Source of the DNA: Helichrysum umbraculigerum
Lineage: Eukaryota > Streptophyta > Magnoliopsida > Asterales > Asteraceae
Reading direction: 5' to 3'
NCBI GenBank assembly: GCA_949592205.1
Contig: CATIUR010000005.1
Coordinates: 89,024,777-89,088,776 of the forward strand
DNA length: 64,000 nt
The translations under genes were made by a program, and so were the position numbers. The notes below the pieces were generated by a model. The model had not been told where the DNA came from, ran no database searches, and saw only the letters and a program-made list of their open reading frames with translations. Positions within the stretch are counted from its first letter, which is position 1. Each line of letters begins with the position of its first letter. Shown piece by piece: positions 21,311 through 32,526 of this stretch.

Positions 21311-23560
21311 ATCGGAGTCAAGTTCGATTTCGATATCGGTGCTACTGTTTGGGTCGGGGACGAAGACGGGGCTGGGATATGGGTCGAGGTCGGTGTTTGG
21401 TCGGGGGATGGGGTATGGGTTGGGGTCAGGTTCGGGTTCTGGGTCTGATCCGGAGCTGGGGAATGAGGCGGGGTCGGGGGCGGGGTCTGGGTGGATCCCG
21501 ATGCCGTCGTCGTTTTCAGTGTCGATGTCTCATCCTGCCTTGAACTGAGGATTGTAACTTGCTGTTGCAAGATTTTCATACCATTCTTCAACATTTCAAT
21601 TTCTTTTTCCATCTCTTTTACACTCATTCGTTTCCTTTTCTTGTTAGGGTATCCCTGCATTCCCTGCTTTAAACCAATAGTACTTCCAACCCCCCGAGTA
21701 CGTCCTGAGTGCTCCTTACCTATTACACTAGATAACAAATCGTTTCCTGGCTCAGGTGCCCATGTTCCTTCTAATTGTCGTTGCTGGTACTGTAACTGTA
21801 TCTACATTAATTACCAAATGTTATTCATATAATAGCACTTTTATGTAATTACATACCAGGAATTTGTATACTAACATTTTTACATGACTACATACAAGAA
21901 GTTTTACATGATAGAACTTTAATTGTTACATATTAGTATTTTTTTTTCATTATTACTTATTTCTATCTGTTAACACAAATCCAAAATGTGTCAACTTTTT
22001 GCGTTTGCCCACCAATTGTCAACCCAAAATAATCACATAAACAAACAACCTTTTGCAACTCATAGTAATCATAGTCTTACCAATTGTTGAAATTTTTCCT
22101 TCAACTCGACGGGTAAGTGCTTTTTCCCATCTGCACCAGTTTCCAACTGACCCAGAAACCAATTTCGTGCACGAGGGTCAAGGAGCTTGTGAATTTCTGT
22201 TGCTGTTTTTTTGGATAATGCTTCTTTATCCCATTTACCCGTCCAACCACGATACCCTTTTGGTCCAAGACGGGGTGGATTCTTCTTCAACATTGCCTTC
22301 TCCCTCATTGCTTCATGCACAGCCTTTTTCACATACAAATAACCAACATATTAGAGCACTGAAACAAAACAATATATATTAATATTGTTTAATAATATAG
22401 CATAAAGTTAACGAAGTTACCCTTCTTTCTTCAGTGTTTTCTTTTGCAACAAAATTCTGTCATACATCTTCTTCAATAAATGTGTATATATCACAGGGAC
22501 TTAGTCCTTCATCCATATATTTCTTGCGAAGGTTTATTTTAAATTTCTTCCAAGCATCATTGCATTGCATCAATACTTGTTTTTTGCAATCGTCCCTTTC
22601 AATATTCCAAAAATTCTGAAGAATATGTTATGTTAAGCCATACAATCATTCAAATAAGTAAGAAAACTAGCAGTTTTATATATTATTTATACCTTGATTA
22701 CCAACCAAAGCTGATCTTTATCACCTTGTGGTACGTGTTTCCAAGTATCATGCATGATAGAAATCCTAGCTCTTGTTAATGAGCCACATTTAAGGGCAAA
22801 TGTAACTTGTTTTTCTCCAATAGCTTGTTTATTTTGATCGAACTCTATTTCGGTTGCTTTCAATTTTGTCAATGTGGTAATGCCTCTCTTTTTCCTTTGC
22901 CGTGGTTGATCTGCTTCCTCCTCCTCTTCATCAACATCATCTAACTCGGATTCTGTTGCATTCAATTTTGACAATTTGGTAATGCCTCTCTTTTTACTTT
23001 GCCGTGGTTGATCTTCTTCGTCCTCTTCTTCATCAACATCATGATTGAATTCTTCTTCATATTCAGAACCCTGACTGTCACTGAATTCATCTTCATATTC
23101 AGATTCCTAAACATGAAAACGATTAGTATAAGTTTTGTTTGGAACCAGGCAGACTATTAAAAACCCAAAGCTAAGGGAACAACAATAATCTAAGATCACA
23201 ACTGGGACAAACAAACAGACCAAACAACAGCAGAACCACTACAACCTCTAAGCAATTACAAGAGGTAATCACAGAGGGAAAACAACACCAAAAATCAAAT
23301 AAGGTACATTAAATCTTTAAACAGACTAAAACGAACAGGAGACCAGCAGCACCCGAGCCTAAGGAGACCAAGCCAGAAGCCCAACCACCACCACGCAAAC
23401 AGAAAACAGCAGGCAAACAGAAAACAGCAGGCAAGTCCGAACCCAACAGAACATGAAAACACGGACCCGAACTAACTGAAACCAACTAATTTGTTTATAC
23501 ATGTTTACTTGTATATATAGCAACAACCTTTATAATAAAGCATAATATTGACCCCTAATT

Positions 23561-23745
23561 ACAGCACCAAAAGTATATCTTTGTAACAACACCAAAAAAA
23601 ACATCTTTCCTAATAGCACCAATATGGAAATATAATTGCACCGTTACAGCATCAAAAGTATATCTTAGTAACACCACCAAAAAAAACATCTTTCCTAATA
23701 GCACCAATATGGAAATATAATTGCACCGTTACAGCACCAAAATGA
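23561..23745. repeat. 85-bp direct tandem repeat in an intron
   Basis: Two complete copies (23561-23645 and 23646-23730) differ at a few positions, and the start of a third follows. It lies in the first intron of the CACTA second gene. The surrounding 23150-23540 is unusually A/C-rich on the plus strand and holds nothing else recognisable. Confidence 0.85.
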
Positions 23746-23892
23746 AATATATTGAAATCCAGGTAATTATATCAGTCAGATAATAAACTAGTTACTTTAA
23801 TGTTATATCTGAATCCATAAACCATAATTGAGACAACCAAAATGCAGTACTGATCGTAATACTAAAAATTAAAGCATAATATAGCTTACCAT

Positions 23893-25547
23893 TGTGGCTG
23901 CGGTTTGAAGAAGTTGTAAGCGATGAAAACACCTAAAATTTTAACATCAGTCAATAATTAAAACTTTAGTTCTATGATCAATTACAACACATAAGCTCAT
24001 TAGTACGAACTACCATTGTACCGACCATCTTACCATGTACTTCCTTATAGATAGACCTATGGAATTAATCATCTACTACTAATCACCAAAAGCCTAATTA
24101 ATAATCAGCGATTCTAATGGCCAAGTTACTACCAAACACAAACAATGAATGACATTGTAAACCATTTAAGACCTAGCTTTTTTTTATGTACCAAAAATCA
24201 CACAATTTACGGAAATAATAATGGGTTGTGGCCGATTAATTGTAATTTACCAGATCCACCTAATGACAATACCCTCACTTTCAATTTTACCTTGATGATC
24301 GAGCAACACATAAATTTGCGACTGAGGGTCAGGGATACCTTTTGCACAAGATGATCGGAAGCGGCGGCGGATGTAGTAGTGGCCGGCCGGTGATGGTTAC
24401 GTCGGAATGTCAGTGCGAGGTGAATGTATTGCGGTTGTGGTTTAGTGTGGGTAAAATAAATCCCTAGAGAAAATAAGTTGAAATCCTTGATTTTCTACCT
24501 TACGCCAAAAATAAAATATTTAATCCAACCGCCAAAAATTTGGTGAATAGAGTCCGGTTTTTCATGAGTAAAATGGACTCTAATCTCATCTAACCCGCCA
24601 AAAATTTGGGCCTAATTACAACTATACTTTTTGTTGGCGTATATTTGTAGTTTATGATTTATAATTTATGATTTCTTTTAACTTAAAAATACTTATATTT
24701 TTAATATTTATTAAATAGTTAGACGCGCTACAAATCATGTTCACTATATTTATTAACATACGAGTTAAATTATAATACTATTATTCCTTAATATCAATTG
24801 GCAAACAAATCTCTTAATATCAATTGGCAAAAGTAGCCGGTAGCTAAAGCTCGAAGCTTATAGCTTATATTACCAAACCTTAGAAAAGTGTCTCAAAAAC
24901 AAACAAACAAGAGAAGACCCAAGAGACAAGATGTAACTGGGCCAAAAAACTATCACTAAGATACACCAAAATTCAATGATCAACTAAAAGCTAAAAACAA
25001 AATGACCCAAAATTGAAAGAGACCATCTCCGGTGAAGACCATGCATTGTCTTCTAGCATGAAACAAAACAAAGGTAATAATCATTCCCAAAAATATCCAA
25101 AGCCAATCTGGACCACCTACCTGGATAAAAACAGAAACAGTAGAGCAGAGTCATCAATTGGCATCTAGCTTTTTTTAGTATACACATTTGGCAAAACTAT
25201 ATACATGAAAGTACTGTTATATTGTCAAGGCATCACTTCTGCTACCTAGTTAACAAATTATTAATATTCAAGATTCATATAAAAAAACACAACTACAAAA
25301 TATCTGTTTAGTCAAATAAAAGTTTTGATAAGTTATTATCTTCATAGTGTATACCTTCGGTAGTAATTCAAAAGAGCCATGTTAGATCTAAGGCAGTCAA
25401 CATCAGCTGTGATGCACATCTTAATTCTCTGTTGTCAAATATTCCTGTAAAACAATATTGTTACGCATTTAGATTACGATTGAGATGTATATATTAGCAT
25501 AATAAAATTATTTCATATCATGTTGAGTATAATAAGAATAAAAACCT
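23893..25547. other. Region between the two CACTA genes
   Basis: It contains the probable 5' leader and promoter of the second gene (GC-richer at 24350-24430) and an isolated GAGTCCGG-type motif at about 24548, like the subterminal repeats. The open frame at 24145-24354 is a chance frame. From 24600 to 25500 no gene or repeat is recognised. Confidence 0.5.
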
Positions 25548-28500
25548 TCACATAGCACGAGGTTTATCAACCCATAATCCTTCAACATGGTCGGTTCGCG
25601 AGTAGATAGTATCTTCAATAACCTCATTTGTTGATGGAATACCAACAGAAAATGGAGGCAGCTCATCAAACTGATTGTATTCTTCTTCGTCCACGACATT
25701 TTCAACTCCAAGTATACGTCGTTTACCATGTAGTACGACGTGCCACCTCGAATCTTTTGGGTCTTGAACAAAGAATACTTGAGTGGCTTGTTTTGCCTGA
25801 ATGAATGGTTCAGAGGCGTAATCGTTAGTGGAAAGATTGACAATTGTGAAACCATCTTTGTCAACTTTAACCTCTTTTTTATTTTCAACCCATTTACACT
25901 TGAACAACGGTATAGTGAATGTATGATAATTTAATTCCAAAATTTCTTGAATGACACCGTAAAAAGAGTTTTTTGCAATTTTCGACCTTCCAGCATGATT
26001 CCCCCGAGAGAATTCCGTTGTAGTGGCGACTAATGTCACTCCGCTATTTTGAAAGCTACTCTTTTCATCTTGTTGTTTAGTGTAAAACGTATACCCATTA
26101 ATGTCGTATCCTTGGTATTTTGTCACCACATAATCTGGACCATACCCTAACGTTTTTACTAATTCATCTGCAACTTCCGTGTCCTTTACCCTTTCTTTCA
26201 ACCACGAAGAAAATTTTTTATTATGCTCGGTAGCCAACCATCTATCATTCTTATCACGGTTACTCGCTTTTAACAATGTCATGTGCTCATGTATGTATGG
26301 ATCAATGACAGACATATGTTGCAGGACTGTAAAATGTGCTTGGTGAATATCATCTCGTGATGCAACAACCATTTTCCTTCCAATAGTCCCAAGCCCTTGA
26401 AGCCTACCTTCGTGTCGAGATTGTGGGAGCCCAATACTCTGTGCACCTTTTATATAATCGGTGCAAAAGTCAATCACCTCCTCAGATGCATATCCTTCAA
26501 CAATACTACCTTCCGGTCGGTTGTGATTCCTTACATAACCTTTTAAGATACCCATATATCTCTCAAACGGATACATGTATCGCAGAAATACAGGACCACA
26601 AACCTTTATTTCATATACAATATGTGATACGAGATGAACCATGATATCAAAAAAGGAAGGTGGAAAATATATCTCAAGCTGACATAGAATGATGATAATA
26701 TCACTTTGCCATTTATCCAACTCCTCGGGATCAATCACTTTCGAATGAATCATGTTAAAAAACAAGCATAGCTTGGTGATTGTATGTCGGATGCGATCTG
26801 GAAGTATTCCACGAATTGCTATGGGAATCATCTGTGTCATTAAAACATGACAATCGTGAGACTTCAAACCAAGCAATTTATTGTCTTTCAGCGACACCAA
26901 CCTCTTAATGTTAGAAGAAAAGCCCGATGGAACTTTAACCCCATGCAAACATTGACAAAATTTTATCTTTTCTTCCGTTGACATGGTGTAACAGGCCGGT
27001 GGCAGAAACAGCTTCTTTCCTGGTTTTTCAACGGGGAAAAGCTTCGGTCAAATATTCATTTCTTTCAAGTCTTGTCGAACCTTAAGTCCATCTTTCGATT
27101 TCCCTGGAATATTCAACAGTAAGCCTATCAAACTGTCACAAACATTTTTTTCGATATGCATAACATCAATACAGTGTCGTACCTCCAAATGCTCCCAGTA
27201 AGGTAAATCCCAGAAAATGGATTTTTTTTTTCCAAATCCCTTTTGCCCTATTAGCACTTTTTTTCCCAAACACATTCTTTACATCTTCAAGTCGTGCTAA
27301 TATAGTTTGTCCGTCCAATGGTGGTCGAAGATGATCATTTTCAATAGTACCGTCAAATAAATTCTTTTTTGTGCGATAGGGATGACTATTTGAAAGGGAT
27401 CTCCGATGACCCATGTACACAGTTTTCCTACAGTTTTTCAAATATCTCGACGATGTGGCATTTTCACAAAGAGGACACGCCTTACGCCCTTTCGTACTGT
27501 ATCCAGACAAATTACCATAAGCTGGAAAATCATTAATGGTGCAAAAAATCATGGCCCGCAATTTGAAATTTTCCTTCTTATACGCATCATGTACTTGAAC
27601 GCCTTGACTCCACAGTATTTTAAGGTCATCAATTAATGGAGCTAAATACACATCAATGTCATTTCCGGGTTGTTTTGGACCTTGGATCAACAATGACATC
27701 ATGATGTATTTACGTTTCATACATAACCAAGATGGTAGATTATATATACATAGAATAACTGGCCAAGTGCTGTGACGACTGCTCATATGTCCAAACGGAT
27801 TAATTCCATCTGAACTAAGTCCAAATCTGATATTTCTAATCTCTCCTCCAAATTCCTCAAATTTGTAGTCAAAATTTCTCCATTGAGGAGAGTCAGCCAC
27901 ATGTCTTAATTTTCCATCCTCTTTACGTTCTTCGGCATGCCAACGCAACAATTTTGCATCTTTTGGATTTGAAAATAAACGTTTTAATCTTGGTATGATT
28001 GGAAAATACCATAATACTTTAGCAGGGGGGCATTTTTTGTCACGTCACTTTCAACATCCGTTTGATCTTTTTGCTTATACCTCGAGGTACCACAAATAAC
28101 ACACTCGTGTAGGTCTTTGTACTCATTTCTATACAATATGCAATCATTTGGGCATGCATGTATTCTTTTAACTTCCAATCCCATTGGACACACCATCTTT
28201 TTTGTTTGGTATAATGAAGTTGGTAACTCGTTACCTTCGGGTAGCATTTCATGTAACAACTCTAGAAGACTTGTGAAACTCGTATCACTCCAACCATTAT
28301 TTGCTTTTAAGTTTAACAATCTTAGCACTGCAGAAAGTTTTGAAAATTTTGTACAACCAACGTACAGTGGCTTTTCTAAGTCGGAAAACATTTCTTGAAA
28401 TTTCTCAAACTCATATTCATCGTCATCAGCATTACCCTCCAAATCATTAAACATGTCATTAAAATTATCACAATACTCAGTATCGTAAGTATCTTCTCTT

Positions 28501-28886
28501 TCATCACCGTCATCATTACTGTTATCATCGCCATCATAATCATTGTTACCATCGTTGTTACCCTCGTTGTTATCGGCGTTGTTATCGACGTTGTGATCAT
28601 CGTTACCTTTAGAAATGGACCTTGTCGTATCAACTAATAATTCCCCGTGCCACGACCAACAAGTATAATTATTCATAAACCCGTCTACTAACAGATGACT
28701 CCGAATTATAGTATGATCATTATAGTTAACGTTATTTTGACACCTTTTACAAGGACAAGAAATCTTTTGTTTCCTTTTATTCACCCGATCATTCTCAGCA
28801 ACTTTCATAAAATTAGACAATTCTGCAATATATTCTGGAGTACTCCGTGGGATCTCGTACATCCATCTAAAAATATACGCAAACAA
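25548..28886 (-). pseudogene. CACTA TNP2-type transposase, inactivated
   Basis: It would catalyse CACTA excision and insertion. In order on the minus strand: the transposase-associated N-terminal domain (WMYEIPRSTPEYI ... CPCKRCQN, before 28600); an Asn/Asp-rich linker; the Transposase_21 core (FGLSSDGINPFGHMSSRHST ... GYSTKGRKACPLCENAT, about 27950-27250, continuing to HCIDVMHIEKNVCDSL near 27170); then DUF4218 (VFLRYMYPFERYMGILKGYV, near 26580) and DUF4216 (FYGVIQEILELNYHTFTIPL, near 25930). Three lesions are visible: a frameshift at a six-G run (28025-28030), a frameshift at the long T run (about 27219-27230), and an in-frame TGA at 27048-27050 where Arg (CGA) is expected. Translation resumes in frame after each. 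The true N-terminus is unresolved; the frame is open upstream of the first in-domain Met and an exon border (AG before ATGGATG) is likely. Confidence 0.88.
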
Positions 28887-29844
28887 AATATTTTAATAAG
28901 ATGTATGCATGCATGATAGGAGATGACTATATACCCATATTGTTTCAGGTATCCACCTAAGTACCAACTTTTTGAATACTTTGTCTCATATGTGAATACA
29001 TATTAAAAAATTGAGTATCTAAGAAAAAATCGACATTACTTCCCCTTAACCCCCCAAGTATGCATATATAGAACGCAAACTCGTAGGAGTAAGAAGAAAT
29101 GCTGTCAATATTCTTAAACATTCAATTTCTTAATACACATTCACATCTAAGACAAAGTTTTCAACAAAAGCAGTCCCAATACGGGGACAATCCGAAATTA
29201 ATCTCTATTAGATTAATTTTGGACGGGTATAAAGCTATGACATATGATTTAGACCATATACTAAGCAAATATAATGATAAAAATATTGGTATTTATAAAT
29301 GGCTTGAAGATGCAGTAAATATACCTTTCTTATCAGATTAATCAACCTAGCACATAAATAATGTAACTTTTTCTTGTCCAAAAAAACGACCAACCTGCAT
29401 GTATATATTGAAAAGCAAACCAATTAGAAACATTATTGACTTTAATTTATTCACCTATATACAAAAATATGTAGACAAATATATATAAAAAAATTTATAC
29501 CTTATTAGAATACTATTGAATCAATGGTCGTAATCCTTGAAGACATTAATGTTTTATGGATGATTTGAAGGAATTGATTAGTAAATGGAAATTGAGGAAG
29601 AGAGTGGTACGACGTAATTGAATACGCAGGAGTAGATACACCGAAACAAATTATAGAGGAGATAAGGTATAGATGAAATAAATAATAAGATAATTACGGT
29701 ATGCATATTTTGAAAATCTCAGGTTGTTACATCTATCTATATCTATATCTATTATATTATATTATATTATTATATTATATTATTTATATTATAATTATAA
29801 TAATTATAGGGTAAGTATTTAACACGTACATGATTTGTTGGAGA
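28887..29844. other. CACTA 5' region of the transposase gene
   Basis: This stretch probably holds promoter, first exon and first intron of the transposase. I could not place the first exon. 29729-29805 is a low-complexity tatct/attat run. The 80-codon plus-strand frame at 29099 has no recognisable similarity. Confidence 0.5.
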
Positions 29845-30090
29845 TAAAAAGAGTCCGTTTAAATTAAACAACTGGACTATATTATAAGAAAAGACTCGGT
29901 CACCGGACTTACAAAAAGGAGTCCTTTTATGGTAAATCACCGGACTCTAAAATCATAAAAGGGTCCAGTTAAATTATAAGTAACTGGACTCTTAAAAGAG
30001 TCCACAAATATTTATACATTAACCGGACTCTATTCTTTTTAGAGTCCAGTTTATTTTAAGGCATGTAACACCGGACTCTATCACAGGTCC
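29845..30090. repeat. CACTA subterminal repeats, right end
   Basis: GAGTCCGGT-type motifs (agtccgtt, ggactc, accggactc, gggtccagtt and variants) recur in both orientations, matching 15793-16075. The CACTA terminus follows at 30113. Confidence 0.8.
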
Positions 30091-30163
30091 CTATTCTTAT
30101 TTGTGTAGTAGTGAAATATATTAATCGGTTTTATGATAACATTGTGTCTGCTTTGTGATGTAG

Positions 30164-30544
30164 TGTGCAAGGAAAGTGTATGAAGCTTATTACTTTATCG
30201 ATGAGGAACTTACAAATGAATGGTACAAGTTCAACTTGTTTAAATTGTACTCGGTTTCGAATCGAGATCAAAGGGATGCTTTTAGGGAAATCATGAAGCA
30301 CAAAGAGAATTTAGAGAAACTAGATACCGAGTTCGAGCTGTACAAGTCCAATATGGAAGATTCAATTGTCTCACTGCAATTGGAGTTAAAGAAAAACAAG
30401 GCTAGTGTTTTTTTTAATGAAACGTTTGATTTGTGTGTTTTGTGTACTTGTTTTAGTATTGTTCAAGTAAGTTTAATTAATAAGCTACTTAATCGTGTAT
30501 ATATGTACTTCAACAATTATAAATGTTATTGCAATGTTGTTTGA
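30164..30544 (+). CDS. Fragment with coiled coil, possible GRF-type protein remnant
   Basis: An exon-like frame follows a plausible acceptor (tgatgtag before 30164). It encodes FIDEELTNEWYKFNLFKLY, then a charged helical region (HKENLEKLDTEFELYKSNM ... LQLELKK), then a hydrophobic stretch. The layout (aromatic/acidic WxDEE-type segment, coiled coil, hydrophobic tail) resembles the C-terminal part of plant GRF zinc-finger proteins often found in repeats, but the Cys residues of that finger are not visible, so this is weak. It starts just outside the CACTA end and could belong to another mobile element. Confidence 0.3.
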   Translation, partial: CARKVYEAYYFIDEELTNEWYKFNLFKLYSVSNRDQRDAFREIMKHKENLEKLDTEFELYKSNMEDSIVSLQLELKKNKASVFFNETFDLCVLCTCFSIVQVSLINKLLNRVYMYFNNYKCYCNVV

Positions 30545-31237
30545 TTGTTAGATACATCGTATTTTTCAATGATAAATATTGTACATTACAGGTAGCATGA
30601 ATAATAAATCTATTCTATCTAAAATTCGCCAAAAATACACATTTTAGAGTGAAATTTTTTGACTTTTTCGAACCCCATCAACATGTGCCAAAATATTTCA
30701 CTAAATTTTATTTGGGCGATGGTCAACCCTATTAAGGCGCTGATTGGTCAAACTAATAAAGGCGGCCTTACCCAGGATCGACTTATTCGGTTTTATTTAA
30801 GGCAGTTATTTCCCAAAACCGTCGTATATCTAAATTTTTTGAATTTTCAGTATGTATATTTTAAAATTCAAACAACTCCCTCTCACCATTTCCCACTTCT
30901 ACCTTTACCACTATCATCTCAAATTGGCAGTAAATCAGGCACTCATTCATCTCTATTTTAGCGGCGGATTTCGTTTGGCATTTGAGATTGAAACATTTTG
31001 TTTGGATTCGGTTTTGAGTTTGTTTCTTAAATGGTATGAAACTCATTCTTAACTTATTTGAATATGCCGGTTTTGCTTCTTTAAAGGTATGAAACATTTA
31101 TTCTTTACTTATTTGATTATGTCGGTTTTGGAAATAATTAATTGTGGTTATGCTTCAAGTTATGTAAACGCTCATTCTTTTCATCCTTATGTTGGTCAAT
31201 TATCTTTCAAAATGAAATCCCATATAATTTATGCCAA
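30545..31237. other. Spacer, no gene recognised
   Basis: Short frames only. 30720-30830 has ggcggccttaccc and cccaaaaccgtcg, reminiscent of the GGCGG/CCGCC motifs near the second CACTA end at 47.8-48.2 kb, but no terminus was found. Otherwise AT-rich. Confidence 0.45.
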
Positions 31238-31711
31238 CTAGTAACTTACCCGGGCATTGCCCAGTTCGAGTGAGAAATCTATATTGAAAAATGATGATAG
31301 CATTTGCCATTGAAGCCAGATAAAAAAATTGTTTACATTTTATACAAAAACAACATGAAAAATACCATAGATATGACCCGTTTAAGGAGACCAATGACAA
31401 CCAAAAACACTAATAACAAACTATTTATCGCGATGTATTATGTTAAGAGTCCCCATACTATGGTATGTCAACTAATATAGGTTTATGGCAACAGTTTTAT
31501 TCATGATACGTGTGAATTCACAAGTTTGATTTAAAATTCATGTAAAAGAAGAAAGAGTTATTCTACATCCATCTGTATTCACGGGTTTTAATATCAAATA
31601 AACGAAAAATATTTTGATTCAACATCCGTGTGTAAATAAAGATTTAATCTTCAAATAATTTAAAGGTAATTTGTTTTGCTACCCGTGTTTATCCACGGGT
31701 CAAGAATCTAG
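31238..31711. mobile_element. Two Helitron-like 3' ends facing outward
   Basis: On the plus strand, ACCCGTGTTTATCCACGGGT (31681-31700) is a hairpin with 7-bp stem, followed seven bases later by CTAG (31708-31711) and then T. On the minus strand, a CTGGGCAATGCCCGGG-type hairpin (about 31246-31264) is followed by taagttaCTAG ending at 31238 and then T. A hairpin shortly before CTRR, inserted between A and T, is the hallmark of Helitron 3' ends. No 5' TC end or Rep/helicase gene was identified, so the extents are unknown. Confidence 0.45.
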
Positions 31712-31816
31712 TATGATAAAACAAAAAATAGGTAAGGATACATTTATTTAGGTTTAACATCAAGTTGGCCCAATCTAAAGATGAAGGTACAACTTCCAAG
31801 AACAACCTATATTATA

Positions 31817-32066
31817 CTCCCTCCATCCGAATTCTATTGTCCATTATTCCTTTGTTGGGATGTCCCAATTTAATTGTCAACTTGAATAAATAGATAACAA
31901 TAATGAGATAAAGTTCATTTATACCCCTAATTTATATATGTAAGACAAAAAGGTAGTTAAAAAGTAAAGGGTAAAACTGTCTTCTTACTAAAACGTAAGA
32001 GATATGATGATTTTTTCTTAAACTGCGTGTTTTTTGTCTGGAACACTAAAATTGAGACGGGGGGAG
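31817..32066. mobile_element. Stowaway-type MITE, 250 bp
   Basis: CTCCCTCCATCC at the left pairs with the right end ACGGGGGGAG, with TA on both sides. It is clearly the same family as 44616-44868 (shared ttctattgtccattattcc and aactgcgtgt). No coding capacity; mobilised by Tc1/mariner transposases. Confidence 0.88.
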
Positions 32067-32521
32067 TAGTATATTATTAAGCCAAGCCATATTATTAAAG
32101 CAATCCTGGATCAGTGTAATGCCATGCAAAATTTTAAGCCTAAAATTTTATGTTGGGTCTAAATTTTTTTATTTTCCTAGGAACTTTATGGAACTTCTAA
32201 GACCTATAAGCAATAATGTATGTATCAATGTTGCATAGTAAAACTTTAATTAAAAATACACATGTAAAAAAAAAAGAGGGCATGTTCTACTTATTTGTTG
32301 AAAGAAAAATAACACAAATCTCACAGATTTGGTTCCAACACAACTTATGTTTTATTTATTTATTTACCTAATGTAATACTTGCAGTTTTAAGTTGAATGT
32401 TAATGATAAATTGTATAACATTATAATTCATTTTTTAAAAATTTAGGTTAACTAATAATTTCAAACAATAGATATAGTCCAAAATAGGATATGTAAAATT
32501 TAATAGTTAGTGCAAAAGTAA
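32067..32521. other. AT-rich spacer
   Basis: No gene or terminal repeat is seen. Its last bases (aaaagtaagaggt) resemble the gtaagaggt units of the array that resumes at 41636, on the other side of the TR-GAG insertion. Confidence 0.5.
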
Positions 32522-32526
32522 GAGGT

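Larger units (their letters stand above)
16335..23892 (-). pseudogene. CACTA second gene: Ptta/En/Spm-type region plus Ulp1-like protease, broken
   Basis: About 14 exons were reconstructed by eye with GT-AG borders. The coding start ATG is at 23890-23892. Exon 22693-23106 is acidic (ESEYEDEF...) with an internally repeated unit containing DQPRQxKKRGIT. Exons 22421-22615 and 22081-22323 resemble the Ptta/En/Spm plant transposase family (KKFKINLRKKYMDEG; PPRLGPKGYRGWTGKWDKEA). Exon 21801 onward has a coiled coil then a long Pro/Thr tract. Exon 18424-18687 (HGRPMIPDYMKVQVDGVIKG) resembles DUF8039. The last exons form a Ulp1/C48 cysteine protease: catalytic His in KHWMLMIICP (17432-17545), Asp in FILDSL, Gln in CNQQ and Cys in ECGFYVMRWM (16679-16774), ending YYKVKKLRL. 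Known Ulp1 enzymes cleave SUMO. Damage: an in-frame TGA at 22460-22462 where Trp is expected, and a solo LTR splitting the Pro/Thr tract (18928-21214). The exon chain is inference. Confidence 0.75.
15516..30113 (-). mobile_element. Large decayed CACTA (En/Spm) transposon
   Basis: The right end reads, on the minus strand, CACTACTACACAAATAAG (ending at 30113). The left end is degenerate (near 15516, aactacaagaaataa resembles the same terminus), and I could not match a 3-bp duplication, so the left boundary is uncertain. Subterminal copies of GAGTCCGGT/ACCGGACTC in inverted arrangement at both ends (15793-16075 and 29845-30090) are the classic CACTA layout. Both expected genes lie on the minus strand: a TNP2-type transposase first and a TNPA-like/Ulp1 gene second. 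A 2287-bp solo LTR is inserted in the second. Frameshifts and nonsense codons show it cannot be autonomous. Confidence 0.85.

Noticed and set aside
21209..21548. Gly/Val-rich plus-strand frames
   Set aside because: Antisense to the Pro/Thr-coding repeats of the CACTA second gene.
24145..24354. 69-codon plus-strand frame
   Set aside because: No family resemblance; lies in the putative promoter/leader of the CACTA second gene on the opposite strand.
28395..28637. Ile/Val-rich plus-strand frame resembling a membrane protein
   Set aside because: Antisense to the Asn/Asp-rich linker of the CACTA transposase.
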